Positions 11,050 to 22,998 of a DNA stretch of 64,000 nt are shown here, piece after piece. Within the stretch, counting starts at the first letter, position 1; each line of letters begins with the position of its first letter. The notes beneath the pieces are model-generated. The model made no database searches, was not told where the DNA came from, and saw only the letters and a program-made list of their open reading frames with translations. Source of the DNA: Sycobia sp. Sy_11 (Eukaryota > Arthropoda > Insecta > Hymenoptera > Epichrysomallidae); the NCBI GenBank assembly GCA_018907035.1, contig JACCIC010000036.1, positions 3,611,001 to 3,675,000 of the forward strand. The letters are read 5' to 3'. The position numbers were made by a program, and so were the translations under genes.

Positions 11050-12050
11050 TTTCCTCGTCGCGCACATCCGCCCGCACGCGGTCGTATACCGGCACGTGGC
11101 CAAGATGGCCGCGCCACGTGGCGACCAACTCAATCTCGCGATTCAGACCGGCCGGGCCCCACGTTGGGCGCCATTTTTGTGATGCGACGAATTCGAGTCA
11201 GGAAAAGAAAATTAATTTAAAATTTAATTTAATTCCAATTATTCGCGCGCGCACAAAAAAAATTTTACCTCACTCTCTTACCTCAATCCTTTAGAGGTGG
11301 TTCCGCTAGTCTGAAAAAAGAAAGAGATTTCGGGAAAGGGAAAGGCAGGGAAAAAAAAATTTATTTTCTCGCGATGTGACAATCCTTCATGGTACATGGG
11401 ATTTATTCAAGTGAAAGAATCTAGTCAACCACTACAGTTTACACCCCATGCACTCTCCCGACTGCGCGCCTATTTCACTTCGGGTTCACGTACCCAACGC
11501 GTCCCAACCACGATCCGACACCCGGCACGCTCGCCGGACCCGGGGAATTATGTACGGGTAAAGGGGAGGGAAGGGAGTAGATTCCGGCTGTCGTGTACGC
11601 GCGGGGACCCGCTGACGGTCGGGGCCCACTGTAGCCGTGGGGATTACTCACGTTGCGACGGTCGGAGGTCCTCGGCAGTCACGTGGCGCCCTTTCTCGAT
11701 TCTTCTTCCTTTCCTTCGTTTCTTCCAACTCTCCCTGTCTCCACTCCGCGCCTCTCCACCCTGCTGTCCTCTTCGATCCTCCTGCTGTCGTCCTCTCTCT
11801 CTTTCTCTCCTCCCAGCTCAATCTCCCATACTCACGACACACGTACTGCTTCCGACCTCGCTCTCCGTCTCGTTGCCTCTCCTTACTCCAACCAACCACT
11901 CCCACAACTCACTTTCTCCGTTCCTTTCTCAATTTCCTCCGCTGCCTTTTCCTTCGTATCGCTTCTCTCTCCGGCCTCCACAACTCTGGTAGAGGACGGA
12001 GAGAAGGTTCTGGTGTTATTCATTAAAAAAAATTTTTATTCAACTTCATA
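11050..12050 (-). mobile_element. Gypsy-type LTR fragment: leader, primer site and LTR
   Basis: On the minus strand an LTR-like GC- and TC-rich block is followed by a primer site (11173-11156) and about 105 bases of GC-rich leader, then stops abruptly at AT-rich DNA near 11050. The LTR begins on the plus strand TGTGATGCG at 11178. The outer end was not found and 12050 is set by the end of the TC-rich tract. The open frames in 11396-12051 are by-products of this base bias and do not look like proteins. Confidence 0.6.
11156..11173 (-). other. Primer-binding site, lysine tRNA (CUU type)
   Basis: The minus strand reads TGGCGCCCAACGTGGGGC, the complement of the 3' end of the lysine tRNA with CUU anticodon (Lys1,2 type), a common primer for insect Gypsy elements. 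Four T residues separate it from the LTR end at 11178. Confidence 0.85.
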
Positions 12051-14207
12051 AAGGTTAATAATGTTTGAATTTGTCTTTGTATTTTTCCTTTTCACAGCAC
12101 AAGTATGATACCAATTATGTCAAATTTATATATCTCAAGCATTTCAATTTATGTGAATAGCGCTTTTATTCACATTTTACGCATATAGATAGGAGAACTG
12201 CTCTACGTAATTATGTTCATTTAAAATTCATACAAACAAAAAAAAATTCGAGTTCAAAAGTCAGTAGCGCAGAGATTTCCTAGGAATGAACCGAAGGTGC
12301 ATCAGTGTGAATTCCAAATAATATTGTAAACGTAATAATGGTTTTAGAAATAAATTCGTTTTTCGATTAACAATAAGTTTTTAATGAATTGCTGTAAATA
12401 ATGACTGTTAATTATGATTATTACTTGTGATGGTTTCGGTACTGGTGATAAAATGTAATTCGAATGACGGACTAACTTCGATATGATTGTGAAAAAGAAA
12501 ATTTATTTATCAAGTTGTCATGTCTTAGTTATGTACTGTGGGATGATTTAATTAGTTTGTATGCTATTTTAGGATAACTAAATACTTTGGTTTGTTAATC
12601 CATCAAAGAATTATAAATTGGGTTTGTAATCAAGAACTCGATATTAAATTACTTTAACATGCCTAAAGGTAGATCATAGCCATCCTAAAAATTAATATTA
12701 TTTAAATGCAAAACAAAATTTTCGTTTCTTTTTTTTTCAATTACACTGGTAATCTAGATAATGAATTAACATTTTACTGATTCTATGTCTTACGACTTTG
12801 AATACTTAATAATAATTTTAAGAGGATATTATTAGATCTGCTATACTAGTAACCGCATTCACATAATTTCTCATTCGCATCACTTAACCTACGTTTACAT
12901 AAATTTTCACTCGCATCGCTCCACTTGACTATTTAACTTATTCATGACACTAGTTCCTCATTCCCCTTTCTTCCATCACCTGTACTTTCTATTATATCTA
13001 TTATATTCTATATACTATTATCTTATTTTATTTCTCTTATCTCTATATCTTCTATTATTTCTTATTATCTACTTATTCCATTATCTCTAATTATCCTCTA
13101 TTATTTATTATAGGTATATATACTATTATCTTATTTTATTTCTATTATCTCTATATCTTCTATTATTTCTTGTTATCTATCTTATTCTATTATCTCTAAT
13201 TATCCTCTTTTATTTATTATAGTTATATATACTATTTTCTTATTTTATTTCTATTATTTCAACATCTTCGATTATTTCTTTTCTTTCTTATTTCATCTTT
13301 ACTTTCACTTTGTCCTGTTCATCTATTAAATTTGTCCTTATCTTATCATCATTCGTTATTATCAGTATCGCCTTTAATTTATAATTATTCTTTTTTTGTC
13401 TTCTTTTTTTCATTCATTATTTTACTTATTTTTATCATTAAATTCTATTATCTTCTATGGTATCTCTTATTAATTTCTATTATTCTATCTTAATTTCTGT
13501 TACCTTCTATGGTATCTCTTATTAATTTCTAATTTATATTCTAGTATCTCTATTATATCTATACACTATTATCTTCTTGATATTGCAGTTGCTCATTTCT
13601 ACTTTTTCCATTTTATCGTCTTTGTCATCATTACTATCTGTTTCATTTTTTTCTTCTTCATATATATCACTATTAGAATTATTTAAATTTTTTTCAATTT
13701 AATATCCATTTTTTTTTCTTTCGTTCTTCGTGACTGCATATCAGCACTCGTTTGCATCGTGCTGTAAGTTAGACCTCCCCGCCATTCCATCAGCCGACAG
13801 TTATGCGAGGTAAGGGGAAGGAAGAATGCCGAGCACAAGGCGCGACGGCGCGCGCGAGCGCCTTAAGGTTTTCTTGTCCGAATGATCGTTCGAAAAAGTA
13901 GAATAATATAGCTTTTTTTATAAAACCTTTAATAAAATATATAATGTAAATGAATATATACATATATTTATTCATAATAGTTTTTTAATCCTGTACACAC
14001 GTGTAATAGTTAAAAAATTTATAGCACAGAGCTCCCTTTACTTAATTTAATTCGTACAATATTGAGCATGTCTTGCTGCTCCATCTCTTTGAATACGCAG
14101 CAACTGTATGTCTGTCTATTTTGCCTATAGCTATAGTTATTTATTGGTTATATGGTTACATTGCGAAAGCAATTTACTTTTTTTGTTATCTCAAAATATG
14201 TGGCATG
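12051..14207. other. AT-rich intergenic DNA
   Basis: No gene recognised. From 12840 to 13740 the plus strand is strongly pyrimidine-rich (TTAT, TCTT and ATTT words) and holds the tandem repeat at 13005-13262. A short GC-rich island at 13800-13865 has no recognisable content. Confidence 0.5.
13005..13262. repeat. Tandem repeat, period about 108 bp
   Basis: About 2.3 copies of an AT-rich, pyrimidine-rich unit. The anchor word tactattatc recurs at 13013 and 13121, and as tactattttc at 13230. Confidence 0.7.
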
Positions 14208-14209
14208 TA

Positions 14210-15319
14210 CGAGGGTGGTTTGATAAGTCCGTGACTTTTAAATGAAAAAACAATTTATTTAAATAATTTTCTTTTATTTTTCAATATAGTCCCCCCTCAA
14301 CTCGATACATTTATTCCAGCTGTATTCAATCTTTTTTAAGCCTTCCAAAAAGTAATTTTTTCGAAATCCTCAAAATAATCATTTGTGGCAGTCATAATTT
14401 CTTCATTTGATGAAAATCTTTTACCACCAAACCAAGTTTTCATGTTTGGAAATAGAAAATAGTCAGGTGGTGCTAAATCTGCAGAATAAGGTGAGTGAGG
14501 AAGTAATTCGTAACGTAATTCTGCTAATTTGACTGTTGCTATAGTACTCGTGTGAGCTGGTGTGTTATTGCGGTGGAAGAGTACTTCTTTCTTCAACAGA
14601 TGGGTCTGCTTTTCCTTCAATATAGCTTCAAGTCTATCCAATAATGAAGCATAATACTGTTCTGTAATTGTTTTCCCTTCTGTAGGTAATCGATTAGTAT
14701 CATACCCCGTGATTCCCAGATAACTTTGGCCATGACCTTACCAGCTGATGGAACAATTTTTGCTTTTTTCGGAGCAGATTTTCCATGTTCAGTCCACATT
14801 TTTGACTGCCGTTTCGTTTCTGGCGTATAGTAATGAATCCATGTTTAATCAACAGTAACATAACGACGCAAAAATTCGATTAGATTACGCTGAAACATGT
14901 CCAAACATTGTTTAGATGCAACAATGCGTGACCGTTTATTATTAACTGTGAGCAAATGCGGCACCCATTTTGCAGATAGTTTTCTCATATTCAAAATTTC
15001 ATGCAAAATATGAAATACGCGTTCAGTCAAAATTCCTACAGTGTTACTAATCTTGCGTATCTTTAATCGACAATATTCGAGTATGATACCATGGATTTTA
15101 TTGGCCATATCTTGATTAGTCACCTCGTTCGGGCGGTCAGAACACTCATCATCACTTGTATTAATTTTACAACAACGAAATTCGGTAAACCGCTTGTGAA
15201 CCATTCCATGTGATGGAGCAGAGTCCTTATAATATTTTTTAAGCTTTTTTCAGTTTCATTAATCGTTTTTCCACGCAGAAAGTAATGTTTAATAACCACT
15301 CGAAATTCGTTTTTTCCAT
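14210..15319 (-). pseudogene. Decayed mariner transposase, second lineage
   Basis: A terminal-repeat-like end (CGAGGGTGGTTTGATAAG) starts at 14210 right after TA 14208-14209. Minus-strand fragments read from about 15319 (MEKTNFEW...) through HTH pieces (TSDDECSDRPNEVTNQDM, 15204-14845), WVPHLLTVN, and the catalytic core VTVD. A stop follows where Thr-Trp (TWIHYYTPETKRQS) continues. A later piece (14641-14336) has HRNNTPAHTS, where the catalytic Asp of HxDN is Asn, then LAPPDYFLF with the third Asp kept. There are several frameshifts and stops. The 5' terminal repeat was not found. Clearly dead. Confidence 0.85.
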
Positions 15320-15669
15320 CATTTTATAAAAGCAATGGAACACTAAATTCAAAAGATTATGAAAATTTTAAAAATGAAATATAAAACTGAAAAGTTTTGA
15401 AGCATAACCGGCCGCCATGAATCACAGATATTGAATATTCGAAGAGAATTTGATATCGTGTTATTAAAATCTTCAATAATATACTACATACACTAATTTA
15501 CATTTGAATGAAATTATTGGAATATACTTGTAAATGCAGTAAAAAATAAACAATTCCAAATAGCGCGTAGTACAATTTGCTTAGCGTCACTCTAGTTGCA
15601 CGAGTGGCATGAGTCACGCTAGTACACATCGAAAATCTCTTTTAATATAATATTTGTTTAATATAATAT
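15320..15669. other. AT-rich spacer
   Basis: AT-rich DNA between the decayed mariner and the split LTR. I see no gene or terminal repeat here. Confidence 0.4.
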
Positions 15670-16002
15670 TTATGTATTTTCAGAGGGGAAGAAGTATATT
15701 TAGGCTGATTAACACAGTATATTATTTATAACAAAAATAAAAATACGTTTATTCCAAGAAAAATCACAAAGTCTGACACGATTTTGTGAAAAATAATAAA
15801 ATAATACTAATTACCTCAATGAATAATAATATTTATAATAATGAATATAATATAATAAACTAAACTAGATATATAATAATCCTAAGCGAGTGTTATTTTC
15901 AGGGACGCCCTGCGCTATTTATTGCACGGATATCTGGTGTTATTTTCCATGCGGGGGATTTAAACGAGGAAGGTAGAATTTAATAGGTAGAACTAAGGTT
16001 TA

Positions 16003-16201
16003 CTTAATTCCGCTTGTCTTTTGAGGAGCGCCTTGCAACCAGGATCAAGAATTAAGAGGAAAAGTGTTTAGATGAAATAAGAAAACGGCTGGTCTTTTGA
16101 AGAGCGCCTCGCAACCAGGATTACGTTCCCTGCAGGAAAAGTAAAATTATTAGCCGTACGTCTTTTGAAGAGAGCCTTGCAACAGAGATAAAGCTAATAA
16201 T
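16003..16201 (-). repeat. Hairpin array in the second LTR
   Basis: Three units match those at 1319-1591. Outer stems: CTTAATTC 16003-16010 with GAATTAAG 16049-16056, and ATTATTAGC 16146-16154 with GCTAATAAT 16193-16201. Relative to the first LTR, one pair in each stem has changed on both sides (C-G to T-A, and A-T to G-C). Inner stems are weaker here (GAAG with CCTC or CCTT). Confidence 0.8.
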
Positions 16202-16526
16202 GTCGGAGGAATATTCAGGCAGGAATTTCTGAGCTCTGGATAAGTTCAGCTCCTGGAGGAGTTTAAGTGAAAAGACTTCGGGTCAGTCAGTTCACTGGGC
16301 GAACTCTGCGATTTTGCCTCTTGCAGGCCCTTTTCTAGCGAAATTATCGGATATAATCGCCGCCGCTCGTCTAATATCGGACGAGCCGCCGATTTTATAA
16401 TAAAAATTTTAATAATAATAATAATAATAATGATAACAATTGTTATAATAATAATGTTAATTATAATCATAATAAGTGCAGCAGTTATAACGCTGACAAG
16501 TGGTGTATTATACACATAATTATGTA

Positions 16527-16531
16527 CATAC
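16527..16531. repeat. 5-bp target duplication, left copy (CATAC)
   Basis: CATAC directly precedes the BEL element and is repeated at 23156-23160 directly after it. Five bases fits BEL/Pao integration and fixes both element edges. Confidence 0.75.
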
Positions 16532-17213
16532 TGTTCCGTGCATAATGTAGAGTGCGTAACTCCGATAATGATAAAATGCACTTTAAACGATAAATTAATT
16601 TCGTTTAAATTTTTGAGGGTGTGTAAATGACTGATGCCACGTTGTTTATATTTTCTATGAATTTTTAATAGTAGCTTAAAATATTATAATTACTAGTATA
16701 CAACAGCATTTAAAATCTAAAGTTCGGTGCGTTTAATGTCAATGATTGCATGCCTTCTTTTTGACGTCTGAGTCTGTACTGATTTTTCTCTTCGCTCTCG
16801 AGGAAAAATGCTGAAAAAGGGAGTATAGTAGTACTGGGGGGGGGGGGTGGACGATGCTATGGAATGTGAAAGCAAAGGTAACGACCATATGTCAGATAGC
16901 TGGATACGGGCAGTATTGACTATAGGTAGTATGTGCGGCACGGTTGAAAGCAGGGATTGGCGTTTGTACCGTTATAAATCGCTCGAAGGGCAAATTTGTC
17001 ATTAAGAGACTCGACGATATATATGGTATAAAACGCACGTGTGAGAAATAAAATTTTACATTCTTAATGACCACCTTTCGAAGTACGCATTTTGAAGTAT
17101 AATAAATTCTACAAACGTCAAATATTCGAATTTATGTTTGAGCGCAGGAATATAATATAATATGTAGAGTTGTACTTAAAAATGAATTCTATAATCTATA
17201 TTACGACGTAACA
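16532..17213 (-). repeat. 3' LTR of the BEL element, 682 bp
   Basis: Minus-strand start TGTTACGTCG at 17213; the end next to the target duplication is ...CA at 16532. Its first 157 bases match the 5' LTR remnant at 22999-23155 closely. It includes a run of G (about 16836-16849) on the plus strand. GGCGGCGGCA just upstream on the minus strand (17223-17214) is a candidate polypurine tract. Confidence 0.75.
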
Positions 17214-17455
17214 TGCCGCCGCCGTTGAACGAATTGGTTCAAAAGTGATCATATTTTTTTATATATAACGTGTATAAAAACGTTACTGAAATAGTATCAT
17301 ATAAATAGTGTTAACAGGTTTCAATTACTACTCAATAGGTTTCATACATCATAATACAATTTGTGAAGTACATTTTACATAAGAACAAAAATAAAAAGTG
17401 ATTAACGTTATAAATATGCATTAAATATCTAAGAACAAGTACAATATAATAAGCT

Positions 17456-18543
17456 TTAATCTAATGGTAATGGATATAGTTTATTAATGCATCTTTTATA
17501 TATGCCACTGCTAGTTTTGACAGTTGCTACGCGTATAATGTTGTCGCTTCCAGGATGTACCGCTATGATACGTCCCATGCTCCAATGCATAGGTGGACAA
17601 TTTTCTTCCTTTATGGTAACGAGTGTTCCGATCTTTATGTTATTTGCTCGGCCATGGTGCCATTTTTTGCGAGGCAATAACTCATTCATGTACTCCTTTT
17701 GTCACCTGCTCCAGAAGTGTTGTTTCACTTTTTGTATATGTTGCCATATTGACAATCGATTTATCGTTGTTTTCTTGAAATTTTCTTCAGGGATGCTCAT
17801 CAAGGAATCTCCAATTAAGAAATTGGCTGGAGTGAGTAGGGAAAGGTCGTTGGAATCGTTTGATAGTTGAGTTAAAGGACGGGAATTTAGGATGGCTTCA
17901 ATCTCGATTATAAAACTATTCAATTGTTCGTATGTGAAAAGAGAATCCCCGACAGTCCGATATAAATGTGCTTTAAACTGTTTAACGCCTGCTTCCCACA
18001 AGCCTCCAAAGTGAAGCGATCTAGGGGAAATGAAGTGCCATTCTACTCCTTCATTTGATAAAGAGTGTGAAATCTTTTCATTACGTTCTTTTGATAACAA
18101 TAAGGCTTTAATTTTCAATATTTCATTTTTTGCTCCAACAAAATTTGTTCCATTGTCAGAGTAAAAATTTTTTGACTTACCACGTCGACTGAATAATCTT
18201 TTAATTGCAGCTAAACTCGATTCACTTGACAAATCTGTAACAAGCTCCAAATGAATAGCCTTTGTTGAGAGACATATAAAAACCACAACATAACATTTTG
18301 TTTTTGACTTATTTCTAAATTTTTTCTCTTTAATAAAAAAGGGTCCGCAATAATCAACCCCTGTATTCTCAAATGAGTACGACATATGCGATTTTCCGGC
18401 AAATTACCCATTAAACAATTTAGTGGCCTTGGATTTAGTTTATGACATTTAATACAATTATGTATAATGTATATTGTTCTACCCTTGCCGTTTATAGGCC
18501 AATACTTTAATCTTACAATATTTAATGTAGTTTGAATACCCAT
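17456..18543 (-). pseudogene. pol: BEL integrase and C-terminal domain, with stops
   Basis: Minus strand, in order. A zinc-binding H2C2 region (IHNCIKCHKLNPRPLNCLMG) lies in the frame 18543-18211. The integrase core at 18385-17702 begins near the first catalytic Asp in VDYCGPFF. It continues with the second Asp in YSDNGTNFVGA and the Glu in HFGGLWEAGVKQFK, so the triad is complete, followed by AILNSRPLTQ and LTPANFLIGD, typical of BEL/Pao. A single in-frame TGA near 17699-17701 separates HFWSR from QKEYMNEL, probably a former Trp codon. The final domain (17689-17456; NIKIGTLVTIKEENCPPMHW... to LYPLPLD) is the DUF5641-like tail of BEL integrases. Confidence 0.9.
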
Positions 18544-19925
18544 GTGTCAACTTTTTATATGTATATCGCGAATTATTAAATCTGTAATATGATTCTTATG
18601 AGGAAGCAATATCGGATGTTTTTGTTCATATTTAAGCTTCGAATTTTGCAACCTATCACCTACACGAATAATTCCATCTTCATGTATTAAGGGATTTAAA
18701 TGTAATAAACTACTTTTTTTATCAATAAGTAAGCCTTATTTTAAAGATTTAATTTCATTATAAAATTCTTGATCTTGAATCAATTTAATTATTTGTAAGT
18801 GAGCATCAAATATTTCTTTCGCAGAAAGTTCACCTGTATTTTTTTTCTTTGAATTTTTGTTTATTATAAACAATGACAAAGTGCCACAAAACGATTTAAC
18901 GAATTGATTGAAGAAAACCGCTCAAAAATTTCTAAAGGCTGTATAGGCTGCTTATTTATTTTTCCGTGTGAGTCATTTCTTGCAATCAAGGAAATACTTA
19001 TTCTTGGATCTGATAACGGTTACTTTGTTACCTTAGAAATTTTCCAACTATTTTCATCGCAGGAAAGCCACTGAGGTCCAGTGAACCATACGTTATTTTG
19101 TATAAATTCCGCAGGATTTTGTCCACGAGAAATGAAATTTGCCGTATTATCCTCTGACGCTACATGAAACCAATGGTGCTTATTAGTTAATGCTTGAATC
19201 TCGGACACTCGATTCGCTTTGAATGTTTTTAATAAGTGTGGTGAAGCCTGAATTCAGTTTAATGTAATCGTCGAATCCGAATAAAAATTGATCTTTTCAA
19301 AAACTAAATGTAGAGATTCACTCACTGTTTCGAATAAATTTGCTAATAATTTTGCGGCACATAATTCAAGTCGCGGTAAGGATATTGTTTTTATAGGAGC
19401 TACGCGAGACTTTGAGCAAACTAAACGAAATAAATGGTTGTTATGGATATTACTAGACCTTAAATAAAAACAAGCACCATAGCCCTTTATACTAGCGTCG
19501 CAGAAACCGTGTAATTGTATTTGTACAGCGTTGTTTATTAATACCATACGTTCAATAGATAATGTATTTAATCTGTTTAATTCTGTTTTAAACTTAGTCC
19601 AATCGGTAAATATTAATGGAGGAATTTTTTCGTCCCAATGTATGTTTGATTTCCACAATCCTTGCATTATTAGCTTTGCTTTAAGAATTATGAGTCCTAA
19701 TAAGCCTAAAGGGCCGAAGAGTAAGGCAATATCCGACAAAATTTTTCTTTTTGTAGGAATCTTAACGTCTTCAAGAATGCGTATCCTATAGCTTATTGTA
19801 TACCTTGTAGGATTCCATTGTATTCCTAATACCTTTTTTATATCTTTACTATTTGAACATAGCAGTTTTGATTGAGAGATATTCTTGACATTTTTTAAAA
19901 GTTCTGGTACGTTTGAAAGCCACTG
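18544..19925 (-). pseudogene. pol: BEL pol: connection, RNase H region and integrase N-terminus
   Basis: Minus-strand fragments in different frames. 19739-19254 contains the post-RT region (LFGPLGLLGLIILKAKL...) and an RNase H-like part (FCDASIKGYGACFYLRS, then LPRLELCAAKLLANL and FYSDSTITLN). 19208-19020 continues with MSEIQALTNKHHWFHVASEDN and ISRG. The order and motifs are those of Pao/BEL pol. Stops at about 19253 and 18960 and several frame changes show decay. Confidence 0.8.
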
Positions 19926-20486
19926 TCATAAATTAATACCTCCCAATTTTAATAGCTCAATTAAATCGTTCATTATACTTTGTGCGGTATCATAACTGTC
20001 AGCTCCGGTAAGCAAATCATCTACATAAAAATCGCGATGTAATATTTTTGCAGCTAAAGGATATTTATGTCCATGATCAAGAGCCAACTGTTTTAAACAC
20101 CGAATTGCAAGAAACGGCACCGAAGTTATACCGTACCTAACTGTATTTAAAGTAAATGTTTTAATTTTTTCATTACTATTGTCGCGCCATAGTATTTTTT
20201 GGTATAATGTATCGTCTTTATCGATCTTAATTTGACGATACATTTTCTCTATATCAGCTATTAACACAACACGATACGTTCGAAAGCGGATAACAATTAA
20301 AATAAGATCGTCCTGTATTGTAGGTCCTTGCATTAAAGTATCGTTAAGAGAAAGGCCCGATGAGGTTTTCGCCGAATCATCAAAGACTACCCGAAGCTTT
20401 GTACTTGCGCTCGAATCCTTAAGTACAGCGTGATGTGGCAAATAATAGCCTGTTTGCTTATCGTCAATCTCTGTAATTTCGTTCAT
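19926..20486 (-). pseudogene. pol: BEL reverse transcriptase
   Basis: 186 codons without a stop. Features: YYLPHHAVLKDSSASTKLRV and FDDSAKTSSGLSLNDTLMQG (the BEL/Pao N-terminal RT signature), VVLIADIEKMYRQIKI with the first catalytic Asp, TLNTVRYGITSVPFLA, and HRDFYVDDLLTGAD with the YVDD catalytic pair. This part alone looks functional, but it is cut off in frame from gag, protease and integrase. Confidence 0.9.
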
Positions 20487-21460
20487 GTGATTTAGTTCTA
20501 AATATTCTTTTAAGAATAAATTATATTGTAATTTTAAGGCTGGATTTAAATTTAATTTTTTTTCTAAGGAGTATAAACGTTTTAAGGCAATATGATAAGA
20601 ATCTCCGAGATCAGGTTTTTTGTAATTAAACGGTAATATTTATTATATACTGACCATTAGTGTCTCGAGAGAACGTAGAAGAAAAGTGTTTTTCGCATTC
20701 TGGTTCCTCTTCTGAAAGGTATTTTTTATTATAGACTTCCTCAACTTCCCAAAATTTTAATAATTTATCTTCTAATGTAGTTGCTAGAAAGCATGAATTA
20801 CTTTTAATATTTTTAACGTTATGAATATCTACTTTACCTGTAACGATCCAACCAAGTCAAGTTTTTTGTAAAATTACGTTCTTATTGTCTAATTTTATTT
20901 GCCCTATGCTTAATAATTGATAGAATAGAGTACTTCCAATTAATGCATCAATTTGACTTGACTTATGAATCTCCAGGTCAGCAAGTTTAATATTTTTCGG
21001 AATTTCTAAAAGATTTTTATTTATAGTTTTTGTAGGTAAAAGTCCTGTTATACGCGGTAATGCTACAAAATTTAAATCGTGCTTAAAAGAAGATGTTCTA
21101 GACTTTATAGTGGCACTAACGGTGTAACTAGAATTGTTACAGCTTGACTTAATCCCGAGAATGGTCTATTAATTTTAGTTTTAGGTAATTGCAAAATTTC
21201 AGCTAAACGTTCTGTATAAAAGTAGTTTGCGAGCCTCCATCTAAAAGAACTCTGCAAGGAATTTCAAGTTGATCTTTATTTAAAATAGTTATACGTGCTG
21301 TACCTAAAAGTACCTGTGAATCGCATGATACTACGCAATTAATACTACTAGCTGGCTCTGTGTTTTTATGTGATTCATTATTGGAATCACTTGTAGATAA
21401 ATTTGATTCAAAATGTAAAAGTGTTTGTGATTGCATTTCTTGCAGCCACCTAAATAGCAT
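20487..21460 (-). pseudogene. pol: BEL aspartic protease region and linker
   Basis: The frame 21460-21203 carries NCVVSCDSQVLLGTARITIL and the protease active site LLDGGSQTTFI, where BEL proteases usually have Asp-Ser/Thr-Gly. The second residue is Gly here. The frame overlaps the end of gag in another frame, because a frameshift lies near 21425 in the cysteine/histidine region. Between 21202 and 20487 only scattered, stop-filled homology remains. Confidence 0.75.
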
Positions 21461-22623
21461 TTCTTAGTATTATGGTTGTTTTTTTTTGGGCAATTAATGC
21501 AAAGTCCATGTTTTCGTGCCGCGTCAAAGCGTTCCTTATTGCTTAAAAATTTAGAACATGTATAAATTGCATGATTTTCTTTACAAACAGGACAATGGCC
21601 TATCTGCGTGCTAATATAAGAATGCGTATTACCGAAACCCTTTTTATGTATATTGCTTGATATATTTCTATCCGAAAGATTTTTTAATTTACCCTTTTCA
21701 TACATTTCTGTGTCCGCTTCATCGCTACATGCCTGCTTTATAAGAAAGTCTGTTAATTGTTCCAAACTTGGCATCTCTTCATTTTCTAATTTTTGTTCCC
21801 AACGATGACGAGTAGATTTGTCTAATTTTCTGACAATTAAGTACACAAGAAACGCGTCCCAATGTTGCACAGGTTGATCGAGTGCTCGTAATGCATTAAT
21901 ATGGGTTTGTGCTCCTTCTAATAAAGAGCGCAAAGAAAGCGAATTTTCCTTGATTATTTCGGGAAGCTCTAACAAAAATTTTAAATGTGCTTGAATAATT
22001 TGACGAGGTTTATTACATCTCTGTTTTAATAAATCCCAAGCCACTAAATAATATTCAGCCGTAGCGCTTAAATTCTGGGTTACTGATATTAAGGGACCCT
22101 TTAGAGAATTTTGCAAAATATAAAATTCATGCACAGGTAGAATATCAGCATTATCATGTACCAAATTTTTAAATGAATCATGAAAAGAGTACCAGTCGAC
22201 TGGATTTCCATCAAAAGAACGAAGTTGAATTTTAGGCAATACATTCTGTGATTGCTTAACAATAATCCTTGGAGGAACAGACGTAATTAAATTAGAATTT
22301 TTATTATCCGTGATTGTGGTAAGATTTAATTTACGCAAGCCTTTACTAATAACCCTTAAACACAAAAAGTATTGCTCTTCAAATGCACTAGTTTGTTCTT
22401 CGTGATTATCTAATGATATGTTATTTTTTTCCGCCAGTAACTCTAAATTAAATTGAATTTTCAAAAATTCATGATATGCTTCTTCTAATTTTATTTTTCG
22501 ATTTTCAAAGTCTTCAAGTTCAATGTCTTCATTTTCATTAAAGTAAGCCAACATATGTTTAACAGTTCTTTTAAGATTAGTACGCGATCTGACTAATGAT
22601 TTAATTTTCTTTATATCGGCCAT
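21331..22623 (-). CDS. gag: BEL/Pao Gag, 430-codon frame
   Basis: ATG at 22623 (MADIKKIKSLVRSRTNLKRT), about 375 bases after the 5' LTR remnant. A coiled helical N-terminus (residues 1-90), then the DUF1759-type gag core (LPKIQLRSFDGNPVDWYSFHDSFKNLVH at about 130-160, NSLKGPLISVTQNLSATAEYY, AWDLLKQRCNKPRQIIQAHL). The cysteine-rich region starts near residue 345: CPVCKENHAIYTC, then GLCINCPKKNNHNTKKC. The last 20 or so residues are out of frame relative to the family, owing to a frameshift near 21425. Gag forms the particle and binds RNA. Apart from its 3' end it is open. Confidence 0.9.
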   Translation of the reverse strand: MADIKKIKSLVRSRTNLKRTVKHMLAYFNENEDIELEDFENRKIKLEEAYHEFLKIQFNLELLAEKNNISLDNHEEQTSAFEEQYFLCLRVISKGLRKLNLTTITDNKNSNLITSVPPRIIVKQSQNVLPKIQLRSFDGNPVDWYSFHDSFKNLVHDNADILPVHEFYILQNSLKGPLISVTQNLSATAEYYLVAWDLLKQRCNKPRQIIQAHLKFLLELPEIIKENSLSLRSLLEGAQTHINALRALDQPVQHWDAFLVYLIVRKLDKSTRHRWEQKLENEEMPSLEQLTDFLIKQACSDEADTEMYEKGKLKNLSDRNISSNIHKKGFGNTHSYISTQIGHCPVCKENHAIYTCSKFLSNKERFDAARKHGLCINCPKKNNHNTKKCYLGGCKKCNHKHFYILNQIYLQVIPIMNHIKTQSQLVVLIA

Positions 22624-22998
22624 TCTAATACTTTACAATTAAGACTGATATAAAACCCAAAATCGAGTGAAGGGAAATGGAAGTGAGTTATAGGAGATTC
22701 CTTGAACTTACTTGAATAATAATAATTATAAAGCTGCTTTCTGTTTTCTAGCTGTCCTTGTACTGACTGCCGCTATTTATTAATGATAACTGCTGCCCTC
22801 AATGATAAATTATTTGCTTCTTTCAATCAAGTTGAAATCCATCGTATAGACGATGGACACAGTGATAATGTTATTGTTGTTAATAACACGGCGGCTGCCT
22901 TTCAAATGAAATGTCCGCTCGTGATTTCAGAGATGATTTTCAAACACCTTGACAACTATTAGATTTTGATCTTGATATAACTGTTGCACTTAGTAAAA
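22624..22998 (-). other. BEL leader region, primer site not found
   Basis: Untranslated leader between the 5' LTR remnant and gag. No convincing TGG-type primer site follows the remnant, consistent with loss of the U5 part and primer site in a deletion. Confidence 0.5.

Larger units (their letters stand above)
15670..16531 (-). repeat. LTR relative of the 915-2483 LTR, first half
   Basis: From gtattttcagagggg onward this segment follows the 915-2483 LTR in order: the aacacagtatat block, the hairpin units, the GCCCTTTT block and the AAT/ATT-rich stretch. It stops at 16531, where the BEL element begins, and resumes at 23156. The first roughly 40 bases of the LTR are missing or unrecognisable. 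It is diverged, so it is an older or different subfamily member. Confidence 0.75.

Noticed and set aside
11396..12051. Overlapping Ser/Leu/Pro-rich frames of 129-198 codons
   Set aside because: Produced by a TC-rich tract inside an LTR; several frames are open together and none resembles a protein.
16246..17074. Several minus-strand open frames of 60-111 codons
   Set aside because: They lie within LTR DNA of two elements; low-complexity Ile runs come from AAT/ATT repeats.
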